From Nostoc linckia NIES-25 (GTDB taxonomy: Bacteria > Cyanobacteriota > Cyanobacteriia > Cyanobacteriales > Nostocaceae): a stretch of DNA of 64,000 nucleotides. The position numbers were made by a program, and so were the translations under genes. Positions 32,325 to 41,468 of this stretch are shown here, piece after piece. The notes below the pieces were generated by a model. That model made no database searches and was not told the DNA's origin. It was given only the letters and a program-made list of their open reading frames with translations. Where the stretch lies: the NCBI RefSeq assembly GCF_002368035.1, contig NZ_AP018223.1, positions 1,032,449-1,096,448 of the forward strand, in the 5' to 3' direction. Position 1 is the stretch's first letter, and every line of letters begins with the position of its first letter.

Positions 32325-34118
32325 TCAATCAACTACTTTCAGTTCGTAGAGGTTCCAGAATGGGCCGCCAAGAGCAGTATACTGAATACCTTGGAAGCGA
32401 TCGCGCACTGCTTGTAAATTCAACCCTTCTACTAAATGAATAAATGGCAACTGTTCTGAGGCGATGCGCTGATATTCATAATAAATTTCTTTGCGCTTGT
32501 TTTCATCTAATATTTGTGCGCCCTTAATATAAAGGCTATCAATTTGTTTTTCCCAATCAGAAACTTCCCAACCAATTAGCGGCGGATCTCCTGGTTGTGC
32601 GCCTTGATTAAATGCGTGGGACGCACCATTAATTCTCCAAATATTACTAGCACTGTGGGGTTCAACACCACCTCCAGCAAATCCTCCAAGATAACAATCC
32701 CAATTTTGTGTAACTTTGAGTTTTTCTAAATAAGAATTGAAACTGAGGATTTGCAAATCAACCTGAATCCCAATTCTCGCCAAATCTCGTTGGATTTGAG
32801 CCGCCATATCTCCTCTGACTTTCCTTTCGGAATTCGTCAACAGAGTAAATCTGATTCGGTTGCCATCAGCATCTAAGAGTTGATTTTGGGCATTATATTT
32901 AAACCCAGCATCTAACAGAAGTTTTTTGGATTTATCAGGAGCGTAATTATATACTTTTAATCCTTTTTCTGGAGGGAGAAAGTAGGGACTTTTCACATAG
33001 ACAAATGAATTTTGCAGTTCGCCTAATCCCCGGTAGGCATTGATTTTCATTGTTTCGCGGTCTAGGGCATAAGCTATAGCCTGTCTAAATTCCTTTTGAT
33101 TAAACCAGCGGGATTTGATGGGGTCTACCAAAGGCTTACCTTGAGCATTCTTAGCTTTATTGAGATTGAAAGAAATAAAAGTTGTACTTGTATTTGGGCC
33201 GCCGTTATAAATTTTAAACTTCGCTCGTTTTTCTTCTCGTTTGATTAAACTAAAACCTTCTGGAGGAATTTCTAGATCGTCTAATTGTCCGGAACGAAAA
33301 CTAATTAACTGGTTTTCAGTGGATTCAATAATTTGCCAAACAATACGCTCGATGTATGGCTGGGAATTACCCTGAGCATCTTTGCGCCAGTAGTATGGAT
33401 TGCGTCGAAATATAACTCGCTGGCTGGGAATATAACTTTCCATAACATAGGGGCCGTTACCAACAATTTTTTTGGGATCTGTACCTGTTCCCCACATAGA
33501 AATAAACTTAGGATTTCCATCAGATTCAGTCGTGCGAATTGCTTCCTGTAGAGCATGGGCTGGCATAATCGGGATGCCGCCTACATATCTGACAAAAGGA
33601 GCGAAGGGTTCCTGAATAGTGAATTCGACCCGGCGATCGTCGATTTTTCTTACCTTCGGTAAAGTGCCTTTTTCTCCAACTTTTAAGCTATCTTTTAAAG
33701 AAGTCGGGATTTTGGGATTAAGGTAGATTTCGTTATAAGTAAAGACAATATCATCAGCAGTCATTGGTTTACCATCTGACCACTTAAGTCCTTCTCGCAG
33801 GGTGATTACAACCCGTTGTGCATCTTCAGAAACTTCCCAAGATTCTGCTAAACCAGGTTCTAGTTTTGTAGTGATGGGATTCTCATTAATCAATGAGTCA
33901 TATATAAACCCAAAAACGCTATATGCTGACTCATTCAAAGCATAGTTAAAAGTTGAAGGTTCACTCAAAACTGCGCTAACAATTTGTGGAACTTGAGCAG
34001 CTGCGGTTTTGAAGTTGCTAGGGTTGCAGGCAGTAAGTGTGAGTGCTGTTGCTGAACTCAAAAGTATTGGCAACCAAAAATGTTTAATGGACAGAAAGAT
34101 TTCCTTTACAAAATTCAT
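32325..34118 (-). CDS. Peptide/nickel-type ABC transporter substrate-binding lipoprotein
   Basis: 597-aa extracytoplasmic solute-binding protein of family 5 (OppA/DppA/NikA). N-terminal signal of about 30 residues ends in a lipobox LTAC, so Cys31 is the likely lipidated residue. Family motifs include FIYDSLINENPITTKLEPGL, SWEVSEDAQRVVITLREGLK with WSDGKPMTADDIVF, and NGPYVMESYIPSQRVIFRRN. Cyanobacterial homologues bind oligopeptides or related solutes. No permease or ATPase gene is adjacent, so the rest of the transporter must be elsewhere or shared. Start ATG and signal fit well. Confidence 0.92.
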   Translation of the reverse strand: MNFVKEIFLSIKHFWLPILLSSATALTLTACNPSNFKTAAAQVPQIVSAVLSEPSTFNYALNESAYSVFGFIYDSLINENPITTKLEPGLAESWEVSEDAQRVVITLREGLKWSDGKPMTADDIVFTYNEIYLNPKIPTSLKDSLKVGEKGTLPKVRKIDDRRVEFTIQEPFAPFVRYVGGIPIMPAHALQEAIRTTESDGNPKFISMWGTGTDPKKIVGNGPYVMESYIPSQRVIFRRNPYYWRKDAQGNSQPYIERIVWQIIESTENQLISFRSGQLDDLEIPPEGFSLIKREEKRAKFKIYNGGPNTSTTFISFNLNKAKNAQGKPLVDPIKSRWFNQKEFRQAIAYALDRETMKINAYRGLGELQNSFVYVKSPYFLPPEKGLKVYNYAPDKSKKLLLDAGFKYNAQNQLLDADGNRIRFTLLTNSERKVRGDMAAQIQRDLARIGIQVDLQILSFNSYLEKLKVTQNWDCYLGGFAGGGVEPHSASNIWRINGASHAFNQGAQPGDPPLIGWEVSDWEKQIDSLYIKGAQILDENKRKEIYYEYQRIASEQLPFIHLVEGLNLQAVRDRFQGIQYTALGGPFWNLYELKVVD

Positions 34119-34568
34119 AATTTCAATACACGAATAACGGAATTTAACTGACTAAGAAGGGGGAAAGGGGAAGGGGGAAAGGGGAAGGGGGAAAGGGGGA
34201 AAGGATACAAGAAAGAGTTTTCAAATATGGAGTACGTGTAAAGATGTATTTCGAGATACGTAATACGAGAAATGCGGCGTCCTTATTTCAAGCCCCTAAC
34301 TTTAGTTATGGGGTTCCCTTTCCCCTTTAACCTTTAACCTTTTCCCTGCCCGAAGGGCATTGACTCAGAGTGTAACCAATCATCCTATTAATTTCAGTGG
34401 TAATTATGATTAAATAGCTTCACTGATGGGGCAAAGAAAAGTTATTTTTAATAAATACATAGAGTAAGTGCAAACGTAATTAGCCCTTGTCTTTGCGGGA
34501 GTAGGGAGTGGGGAAAGAAAGTGTTTGTTTCATTGATAGCGGTTAGTGCGCCGTCTATGAAACTTCTT
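34119..34568. repeat. Gap with G/A-run repeats
   Basis: 34156-34205 is a low-complexity run of GGGGGAAAGGGGAAG units; its pyrimidine-rich counterarm lies at 34312-34345. No gene seen. The last 200 bases are ordinary A/T-rich DNA. Confidence 0.6.
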
Positions 34569-35048
34569 TCAAGTAACTAGTAAAACTACAGCATAAGCAC
34601 AAATGCCTTCTTCTCGCCCTACTGGGCCTAATTTTTCATTGGTGGTGGCTTTGATGCCAATTTGATTTGGTTCTAATTCTAAAACCGTCGCTAATTTGTC
34701 GCGCATCTTGTGAATATGCGGTTTTAATTTGGGACGTTCTGCCACTACCACCGAGTCAATATTTCCTATCTGCCAGCCTTGCTCGCGAATTAGTTGATGT
34801 ACTTGAGTTAATAGTATTAAACTATCTGCCCCCGCCCATTGGGGATCGCTGGGAGGAAAATAATGTCCGATATCCCCCAAAGATAATGCCCCAAGCATGG
34901 CATCCATAATGGCATGGGTGAGTACATCAGCGTCACTATGACCCAACAAACCGAGTTCGTGGGGAATTTCGATTCCTCCTAAAATTAAAGCGCGATCGCT
35001 CACCAGTCGGTGAATATCGTAGCCGTTACCAATACGAATTTTAGTCAT
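34569..35048 (-). CDS. ispF: 2-C-methyl-D-erythritol 2,4-cyclodiphosphate synthase
   Basis: MEP-pathway enzyme forming the cyclic diphosphate with release of CMP; cytosolic homotrimer. 159 aa, full length. Metal motif GNGYDIHRL (Asp-x-His, residues 7-15), HSDADVLTHAIMDAMLGALS (residues 37-56) and the C-terminal KATTNEKLGPVGREEGI are all present. Same strand and 113 bases downstream of trmD; the gap between them is a repeat, so co-transcription is possible but unproven. Confidence 0.97.
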   Translation of the reverse strand: MTKIRIGNGYDIHRLVSDRALILGGIEIPHELGLLGHSDADVLTHAIMDAMLGALSLGDIGHYFPPSDPQWAGADSLILLTQVHQLIREQGWQIGNIDSVVVAERPKLKPHIHKMRDKLATVLELEPNQIGIKATTNEKLGPVGREEGICAYAVVLLVT

Positions 35049-35093
35049 TTGTTAATTAGTCATTAGTCATGGGGCATTGGGCATGGGGCATGG

Positions 35094-35210
35094 GAATGGG
35101 GAAAGGGAAAGGGGTATGGTTCGACAAGCTCACCAACCGGGGGAAAGGGGAAAGATTAAATTTATTCCTTTTCCCTTTTCCCTTTAACCTTTTCCCCTGC
35201 TCCCTGCTCC
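35094..35210. repeat. G/A-run palindromic dispersed element, second full copy
   Basis: Nearly the same as 29467-29575, including the TTCGACAAGCTCACCAACC core. It overlaps the 3' end of trmD and supplies its last 15 or so codons. Confidence 0.85.
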
Positions 35211-35899
35211 CCCTGCCCCTCCTCCCATTTTTCCAGCAGATCGGGACGGCGATCGCGTGTTTTTTGAATTTGTTGTTCGTAACGCCAGCGGGCGATGGCG
35301 GCGTGATTACCAGACAGCAATACTTCCGGGACTTTCAAACCGCGAAAATTCGCTGGGCGAGTGTATTGGGGATAGTCCAATAAGCCCTCTTCAAAACTTT
35401 CTGCTGTCAACGACTGCGTTTTGGCTACGGTTCCTGGTAAAAGGCGGACTACGCCATTAATTAAAGCCATTGCTGGAATTTCACCGCCAGTCAGAATAAA
35501 ATCTCCTAAAGATACTTCACGAGTCACCAAATGCAGCACTCTTTCATCTACTCCTTCGTAATGCCCACAAATCACTACTAATTGGTCATAATTTGTTGCC
35601 AATTCTCGCAACAAAGGCTGATTAATTGTTTGACCCTGGGGACTCATCAAAATCACTTCTCGACGAGGTAGAATCGGCAGCGACTCCACAGCACTGAAGA
35701 TTGGTTCTGGCTTCATTAGCATCCCTACGCCGCCACCATAGGGTTCATCATCGACCTTACGGTGCTTGTCAGTTGTAAAGTCCCGTGGATTAATCAGATG
35801 CACTTGGGCAATCTGTTTAGCTAAGGCTTTACCCAGCAACCCAGAACTGAGAACAGAGTGAAAACAGTCAGGAAAAAGTGTAACTATATCAAAACGCAC
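35162..35899 (-). CDS. trmD: tRNA (guanine-N1)-methyltransferase TrmD
   Basis: SAM-dependent methylation of G37 in tRNAs, knotted SPOUT enzyme. 245 aa. Clear motifs: MRFDIVTLFPDCF at the start, DEPYGGGVGMLMKPEP near 51-66, VICGHYEGVDERVL near 108-121 and SLGDFILTGGEIPAMALING near 130-149. The family-like sequence ends around LEKWEE; the last 17 residues (EGQGEQGAGEKVKGKREKE) are translated from the dispersed G/A-run repeat, so the native stop appears to have been overwritten by repeat insertion. Function is probably unaffected because the tail is polar and terminal. Confidence 0.96.
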   Translation of the reverse strand: MRFDIVTLFPDCFHSVLSSGLLGKALAKQIAQVHLINPRDFTTDKHRKVDDEPYGGGVGMLMKPEPIFSAVESLPILPRREVILMSPQGQTINQPLLRELATNYDQLVVICGHYEGVDERVLHLVTREVSLGDFILTGGEIPAMALINGVVRLLPGTVAKTQSLTAESFEEGLLDYPQYTRPANFRGLKVPEVLLSGNHAAIARWRYEQQIQKTRDRRPDLLEKWEEGQGEQGAGEKVKGKREKE

Positions 35900-36794
35900 A
35901 GTAATTCGTATTCAAGGACACTAATCTAAATAATGAATGTCTAGCAAACACAAGAAGCCAATGATGTGTCAAACTACAGTTAAACTTTATCAATAGTATC
36001 TAAAAGTACCAGGACTCTTGGATTTTAGATGGGATCTAAAGTTTTTCTAATTACTTAATTTATGTTTAAATGTTGTCACAACTACATTTAAATTAATAAT
36101 CATATCAAGTTAACAACTTTCAGGATGCATCGAGCCAGCCTCAGAAAAAAGCGTGGTCTAACCTGTTCATCCCCGATCTCAAAGGGGAAAACTGACACTT
36201 TGATGCCAGTTTATTCTCTTAAGGGAGACACAAGGCAAACAAATCGGCACAACCGAGGCCACTTGTTAAGCTTTGCCAATCCTCAGGGCGAACAAGTTTG
36301 CGAAAGTTCAAGGATGCAATGTCTCTCCAGCACACTGGTTCCTAAATGGGGGTAAACCTCACCAAAAAAGTGTCCTCCCTAGCTTACTAAGTAAGGACTA
36401 TTTTGCCAGTCTGGAGTGGACAGGTGAAAAACAAGGCACTAGCAGCAGAGGAAGGACAACAAACACGTTTAAACTGAGGTCTCGTGTGCGTTAAACAAGA
36501 ATTTGGAACTTTGGCCCAGGAGAATCCAAACTTCACAAAAGTGTCCTCTCAGAAGTTGCAAAGTGCAAAAACATCGGACTCCCGATCTTGTTAAATTCAC
36601 ACGCCATTCGCCACAAGCCGACGGCACTTGCTTCAAGTCGGGCATTGCCCGCAAGGGCAAAGTGCCTGGGAAACCCTTTCGGCAGTCGCTCCTACGTGGA
36701 AACCAAAAAGACCGCACTGCCGACGCTCCTGCGTCGCTAACGCTACGCTAACACCAAGGCGATGGTTCCTGAAGTTGTTGACAGGAGAAACACA
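35900..36794. promoter_or_regulatory. Long structured leader or repeat region upstream of cphB
   Basis: After 200 bases of A/T-rich DNA, 36120-36770 changes character: less A/T-rich, few homopolymers, many short inverted repeats (CGGCAGT near 36680 pairs with ACTGCCG near 36716; TTGCCC-GCAA-GGGCAA near 36645). Short frames are open on both strands but look non-coding. GTGTCCTC occurs at 36370 and 36541 within longer similar stretches, and related sequence is found at 61504-61635. It may be a structured 5' leader, a small RNA or a dispersed element. The final 60 bases hold a TAACGCTACGCTAAC repeat and the cphB ribosome site. Confidence 0.45.
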
Positions 36795-37658
36795 ATGCCG
36801 GAATTAAAAGCTAAATCGCTGGAAATGAGGACACCCCAAGCAACTAAAACCGCCGTTCTAGTTATCGGAGGCGCAGAAGACAAAGTTCATGGGCGCGACA
36901 TCCTAAGAACTTTTTTTGGACGTGCCGGTGCTAGTAAAGGCTATATTACAATTATTCCATCTGCCTCTCGCGAACCCGCTATCATCGGTGGTCGGTATAT
37001 TCGGATTTTTGAAGAAATGGGTGCCCAGAAGGTAGAAATTTTAGACATCCGCGAACGAGAACAGTGTGAAGCCTCCCAAATCAAAGCATCCTTAGAAGCC
37101 TGTAGTGGGGTATTTTTGACCGGAGGGGATCAGCTGCGACTCTGTGGCGTATTGGCAGATACGCCAGCGATGGAAATTATCCGGCAGCGGGTGAGGTCAG
37201 GGCAACTTACCTTAGCAGGCACCAGCGCCGGAGCGGCAGTGATGGGGCATCATATGATTGCTGGCGGCGGTAGTGGAGAGTCGCCAAATCGTTCTTTAGT
37301 GGATATGGCAACGGGTTTGGGATTTATTCCTGAAGTGATCGTTGACCAACACTTTCATAACCGCAATCGGATGGGGCGGCTGATTAGCGCGATCGCAGCT
37401 CATCCCGATCGCTTGGGTATTGGCATTGACGAAGATACTTGTGCTGTGTTTGAACGTGATGGCTGGCTGCAAGTCATGGGTAAAGGCAGTGTCACCATTG
37501 TCGATCCCACCGAGCTGACCCACACAAACGAACCTCATGTCGGCGCTAACGAACCCCTAACGGTGCATAATCTACGTCTGCATATCCTCAGCTATGGCGA
37601 TCGCTTCCACCTGTACCAGCGCACTGTATTGCCTGCTGTACATCGAATCTCCAGCTGA
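36795..37658 (+). CDS. cphB: Cyanophycinase
   Basis: Serine-type exopeptidase (S51 family) that releases beta-Asp-Arg dipeptides from cyanophycin. 287 aa from the ATG at 36795, chosen because AGGAG precedes it at good spacing; an ATG 33 bases upstream lacks one. The catalytic nucleophile is Ser144 in AGTSAGAAVMG. VLVIGGAEDKVHGRDIL near 20-36, FLTGGDQLRLCG and VDQHFHNRNRMGRL are family-typical. It is followed 451 bases later by cphA, the synthesis enzyme; cphB-cphA order is usual in cyanobacteria. Together they manage the nitrogen/carbon store that in heterocystous strains accumulates at cell poles. Confidence 0.96.
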   Translation: MPELKAKSLEMRTPQATKTAVLVIGGAEDKVHGRDILRTFFGRAGASKGYITIIPSASREPAIIGGRYIRIFEEMGAQKVEILDIREREQCEASQIKASLEACSGVFLTGGDQLRLCGVLADTPAMEIIRQRVRSGQLTLAGTSAGAAVMGHHMIAGGGSGESPNRSLVDMATGLGFIPEVIVDQHFHNRNRMGRLISAIAAHPDRLGIGIDEDTCAVFERDGWLQVMGKGSVTIVDPTELTHTNEPHVGANEPLTVHNLRLHILSYGDRFHLYQRTVLPAVHRISS

Positions 37659-38109
37659 CGGTATAAAGTACCTGAGGTTACACTGAGTTGACCAGAAATT
37701 TTAGATTTGGGATTGGGGATTTTAGATTAAAACAGCTTTTTGGCTGATGCTGGACTACCGTCTTGCTAGGCTAACGCTACAAAGTCGGCGAAATCAATCT
37801 CAAAAATGCTCATTTTCTAGCGTATCCTTATCCCGACTCGCCTTAGCTAAGCTATCGTAAATCTAATGATTCAGAGAGTTAAGTAACCTTGTGGTATCTT
37901 TCAATCCAAAAGACGCTCGCAGGTACGGCTTAGCTCCGCTATCGCCAATCTAAAATCCTGTTAGAGGTTGACCGCTGATTTATTTCTTGTTGTAGAAAAA
38001 TGATGAGAATACCATGTAAAAAGAAAAAACTGTTTGCAGTGAACAGTTTAGCGGTCAATTCCAGTAAGAAACTAGAATTTTGGTTCCGAATCTCCATCTA
38101 CCTATTCCC
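37659..38109. other. cphB-cphA intergenic region
   Basis: Contains fragments of dispersed repeats (TTTTAGATTTGGGATTGGGG; GGCTAACGCTACAAAGTCGG; AGCTAAGCTATCG) and, in its last 130 bases, ordinary A/T-rich DNA with the inverted pair CTGTTTGCAGTGAACAG. Long enough for cphA to have its own promoter in addition to read-through from cphB. No NtcA-type GTAN8TAC site was recognised. Confidence 0.45.
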
Positions 38110-40815
38110 ATGAGAATCCTCAAGATCCAGACCTTACGCGGCCCAAACTACTGGAGCATTCGACGCCACAAGCTGATCGTCATGCGCCTCGATTTAGAAA
38201 ACCTTGCCGAGACGCCCTCGAATGAAATCCCTGGCTTTTACGAAGGATTAGTTGAGGCGCTGCCAAGTCTGGAGGGTCACTATTGTTCCCCTGGCTGTCG
38301 TGGTGGTTTTCTGATGCGAGTGAGAGAAGGCACGATGATGGGTCACATCGTGGAACATGTAGCACTAGAACTCCAAGAATTAGCTGGAATGCATGTCGGC
38401 TTTGGTCGCACTCGTGAAACTGCTACACGCGGAATTTACCAAGTAGTGATTGAGTACTTGAATGAGGAAGCAGGGCGTTACGCTGGACGAGCTGCGGTGC
38501 GGTTATGCCAGAGTATTATCGATCGCGGCCGCTACCCCAAAGCAGAACTGGAACAAGATATCCAAGACCTGAAAGACTTTAGCCGCGATGCTTCACTAGG
38601 CCCTTCTACGGAAGCGATCGTCAAAGAAGCTGAAAAAAGAGGTATTCCTTGGATGCCTCTGGAAGCCCGCTTTTTGATCCAACTAGGCTACGGGGTCAAC
38701 CAAAAGCGAATGCAGGCGACAATGACCGACAACACCAGCATTTTGGGTGTAGAACTAGCTTGTGACAAAGAAGCCACCAAACGCATCCTCGCCGCCGCTG
38801 GTGCCCCAGTACCCAGAGGTACAACAATCAACTTCTTGGACGATTTGGAAGAAGCCATTGAATATGTAGGTGGCTATCCCATTGTGATTAAGCCCGTTGA
38901 TGGCAATCACGGACGCGGTATCACCATTGATATTAGAACTTGGGAAGAAGCTGAAGCTGCTTATGAAGCTGCTAGACAAGTTTCTCGCTCAATTATTGTC
39001 GAAAGATATTATGTTGGCCGCGACCACAGAGTACTAGTAGTCAATGGCAAAGTTGTCGCAGTAGCCGAACGCGTACCAGCTCACGTCATCGGTAATAGCA
39101 GATCCACCATCGCCGAATTGATTGAAGAAACAAACCAAGACCCAAATCGCGGTGAAGGGCACGATAACGTCCTCACCAAAATCGAACTAGACCGCACCAG
39201 CTACCAGCTGTTAGAAAGGCAAGGCTATACCCTAAATAACATTCTGCCCAAAGGTACTATTTGTTACTTAAGAGCTACAGCAAACTTAAGTACAGGCGGC
39301 ATTGCCGTAGACCGCACCGACGAAATCCACCCAGAAAATATCTGGTTGGCACAAAGGGTGGTCAAAATTATCGGTTTGGACATCGCCGGCTTAGATATCG
39401 TCACCTCGGACATTAGCCGTCCCCTGCGAGAAGTAGATGGCGTGATTGTGGAAGTTAACGCCGCTCCAGGTTTTAGGATGCACGTCGCCCCCAGCGTTGG
39501 CATTCCTCGCAACGTCGCCGGCGCGGTGATGGATATGTTATTTCCCAACGAACAATCTTGCCAAATTCCGATTCTCAGCGTCACGGGTACCAATGGCAAA
39601 ACCACCACTACCCGACTGCTAGCACATATTTATAAGCAGACTGGTAAAGTAGTAGGTTATACTACCACAGATGGAACATATATCGGTGATTACTTAGTAG
39701 AATCCGGCGATAACACAGGTCCCCAAAGTGCCCACCTGATCCTGCAAGACCCGACAGTGGAGGTAGCAGTACTGGAAACGGCTCGCGGTGGAATTCTTCG
39801 CTCTGGGCTGGGCTTTGAAGCAGCAAATGTCGGCGTAATATTAAATGTAGCTGCCGACCACTTAGGAATAGGCGATATAGATACCATTGACCAGTTAGCT
39901 AACCTCAAGAGCGTAGTCGCAGAAGCCGTATTTCCCGATGGCTATGCAGTACTCAACGCTGACGATCGCCGCGTGGCTGCTATGTCAGAAAAAACTAAAG
40001 CCAACATTGCTTACTTCACCATGAATCCCGACTCGGAATTGGTACGGAAGCACATCCAAAAGGGTGGAGTTGCAGCGGTATATGAAAATGGCTATCTGTC
40101 CATTGTCAAAGGCGATTGGACACACCGTATAGAAAGAGCAGAAAATATACCCTTAACAATGGGCGGACGTGCGCCGTTTATGATTGCCAATGCCTTAGCA
40201 GCAAGTTTGGCAGCATTCGTGCAAAACGTCACAATTGAGCAGATTCGTGCTGGTTTGAAGAGCTTCCGGGCTTCCGTGAGTCAAACGCCGGGACGGATGA
40301 ATTTGTTTAATTTAGGAAATTATAACGCCTTGGTGGACTATGCCCACAACCCGGCTAGCTACGAAGCTGTGGGTGCTTTCGTGCGGAACTGGACGACCGG
40401 ACAACGCATTGGCGTAATTGGCGGCCCTGGCGATCGCCGTGACGAAGACTTTGTGACCTTGGGCAAACTAGCAGCACAAATTTTTGATTACATCATTGTC
40501 AAAGAAGACGATGACACTAGAGGTAGAGCGCGGGGATCGGCTGCTCAGTTGATTATTCAAGGCATTACCCAAGTTAAGCCTGATAGTCGCTACGAATCAA
40601 TTTTGGATGAAACACAAGCGATTAACAAAGGCTTGGATATGGCACCGGATAACAGCCTAGTGGTGATTTTACCAGAAAGCGTTAGTCGGGCAATTCAATT
40701 AATTAGAGGGCGTGGTGTGGTTAAAGAAGAGACACACCAACAAAATACTGGTACAGCGATTGTTGATTCCCAAAATGGAGTTGCACCTTCTTCTGTAGTA
40801 AATACATTGCTGTAG
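38110..40815 (+). CDS. cphA: Cyanophycin synthetase
   Basis: Makes cyanophycin by adding Asp to the backbone and Arg to the side chain, using two ATP-dependent sites. 901 aa from the ATG at 38110 (MRILKIQTLRGPNYW), the usual family N-terminus; an in-frame TTG ten codons earlier is rejected. An N-terminal domain (1-160), an ATP-grasp module (about 215-480, with GGYPIVIKPVDGNHGRGITI and VEVNAAPGFRMHVAPS) and a Mur-ligase-like module (about 490-870, with P-loop GTNGKTTTTRLL near 492) are all complete. Ends with a polar 30-residue tail. Downstream is a convergent tatA separated by an inverted repeat. Confidence 0.97.
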   Translation: MRILKIQTLRGPNYWSIRRHKLIVMRLDLENLAETPSNEIPGFYEGLVEALPSLEGHYCSPGCRGGFLMRVREGTMMGHIVEHVALELQELAGMHVGFGRTRETATRGIYQVVIEYLNEEAGRYAGRAAVRLCQSIIDRGRYPKAELEQDIQDLKDFSRDASLGPSTEAIVKEAEKRGIPWMPLEARFLIQLGYGVNQKRMQATMTDNTSILGVELACDKEATKRILAAAGAPVPRGTTINFLDDLEEAIEYVGGYPIVIKPVDGNHGRGITIDIRTWEEAEAAYEAARQVSRSIIVERYYVGRDHRVLVVNGKVVAVAERVPAHVIGNSRSTIAELIEETNQDPNRGEGHDNVLTKIELDRTSYQLLERQGYTLNNILPKGTICYLRATANLSTGGIAVDRTDEIHPENIWLAQRVVKIIGLDIAGLDIVTSDISRPLREVDGVIVEVNAAPGFRMHVAPSVGIPRNVAGAVMDMLFPNEQSCQIPILSVTGTNGKTTTTRLLAHIYKQTGKVVGYTTTDGTYIGDYLVESGDNTGPQSAHLILQDPTVEVAVLETARGGILRSGLGFEAANVGVILNVAADHLGIGDIDTIDQLANLKSVVAEAVFPDGYAVLNADDRRVAAMSEKTKANIAYFTMNPDSELVRKHIQKGGVAAVYENGYLSIVKGDWTHRIERAENIPLTMGGRAPFMIANALAASLAAFVQNVTIEQIRAGLKSFRASVSQTPGRMNLFNLGNYNALVDYAHNPASYEAVGAFVRNWTTGQRIGVIGGPGDRRDEDFVTLGKLAAQIFDYIIVKEDDDTRGRARGSAAQLIIQGITQVKPDSRYESILDETQAINKGLDMAPDNSLVVILPESVSRAIQLIRGRGVVKEETHQQNTGTAIVDSQNGVAPSSVVNTLL

Positions 40816-40875
40816 TCAAAAGTCAAGGGTTAAAAGTCAAGCAGCTAAAAGTTTTTGACCCTTGACCCTTGACTA
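40814..40875. terminator. Inverted repeat between convergent cphA and tatA
   Basis: AGTCAAGGGTTAAAAGTCAA on one side and TTTTTGACCCTTGACCCTTG on the other can form a long imperfect stem. Built from GTCAAGG heptamers, it may serve both genes as a terminator. Confidence 0.6.
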
Positions 40876-41049
40876 TTGTTTGTCTTGTTCCGGATTGGTT
40901 TCGTCACTGGGAGTTTTCATCTCCTCTTTAAAGCCGCGTAGGGTTTTACCCAGTGCAGTTCCCAGTTCGGGAATTTTTTTTGGCCCAAAAATGAGAATAG
41001 CGACTACAAGAATTACACCGAGTTCTGGCCATCCTAGTCCAAACAACAT
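40873..41049 (-). CDS. tatA: Sec-independent translocase component TatA
   Basis: 58 aa, below common ORF cut-offs. The minus strand reads MLFGLGWPELGVILVVAILI, then FGPKKIPELGTALGKTLRGF and an acidic polar tail. This is the canonical TatA/E layout: short N-terminal transmembrane helix, FGPKKIPELG hinge, amphipathic helix. Forms the pore of the twin-arginine export system; the Tat-signal carbonic anhydrase at 25926 is a likely client. It could be the second TatA/B-type paralogue found in many cyanobacteria. No tatC adjacent. Confidence 0.92.
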   Translation of the reverse strand: MLFGLGWPELGVILVVAILIFGPKKIPELGTALGKTLRGFKEEMKTPSDETNPEQDKQ

Positions 41050-41089
41050 ACACAGTTCCTCTCAATAACTTTTAATTCGCTCTTCTCTA

Positions 41090-41230
41090 TCAATTATCTC
41101 TACGATGTTTCGCTTTAATCGCACTCACTAATAGAATCGTATCAAATATTTGAGAAATTACTCTATAATCACCTACTTTCATCCGATATAAAGATTCTTC
41201 ATCCACCCATTTTTTAACACCAACTGGACA
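41090..41230 (-). pseudogene. C-terminal remnant of a RelE-type toxin
   Basis: Minus-strand reading gives VKKWVDEESLYRMKVGDYRV, then ISQIFDTILLVSAIKAKHRR and DN with a stop. YRMKVGDYRVI followed by a strand and KHRRD is the RelE/ParE C-terminal half; the N-terminal helices are absent and a stop interrupts the frame upstream. No antitoxin is adjacent. Confidence 0.65.
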
Positions 41231-41327
41231 TGGTTATACTGCTAAATATTAAATTTTTGAATCGATGCTAAGACTTACGCATTGATAGAAAATACCAAAT
41301 AGGAATGATTGAAAAACGACATTCATA

Positions 41328-41356
41328 GTAGGGGCACAGCACTGCTGTGCCCCTAC
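41328..41356. repeat. GTAGGGGCACAGCA palindrome
   Basis: 29-base near-perfect palindrome (14-bp stem, 1-base loop). The same type (GTAGGGGCGCACAG) stands at 53305-53332. A dispersed hairpin repeat of cyanobacteria. Confidence 0.8.
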
Positions 41357-41468
41357 ATCCAGGGTCTATTTACCATCAAAAAATGATTAATAAAAGCCTG
41401 AAATTACCTATGCATATAATTTGCTTGTAGTTGCTATTTTTAGACATCTTTAAGATTATTCGTTTTGT

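Noticed and set aside
36125..36751. Short ORFs on both strands upstream of cphB
   Set aside because: Overlapping, without ribosome sites, odd composition and no recognisable motif; the region looks structured rather than coding.
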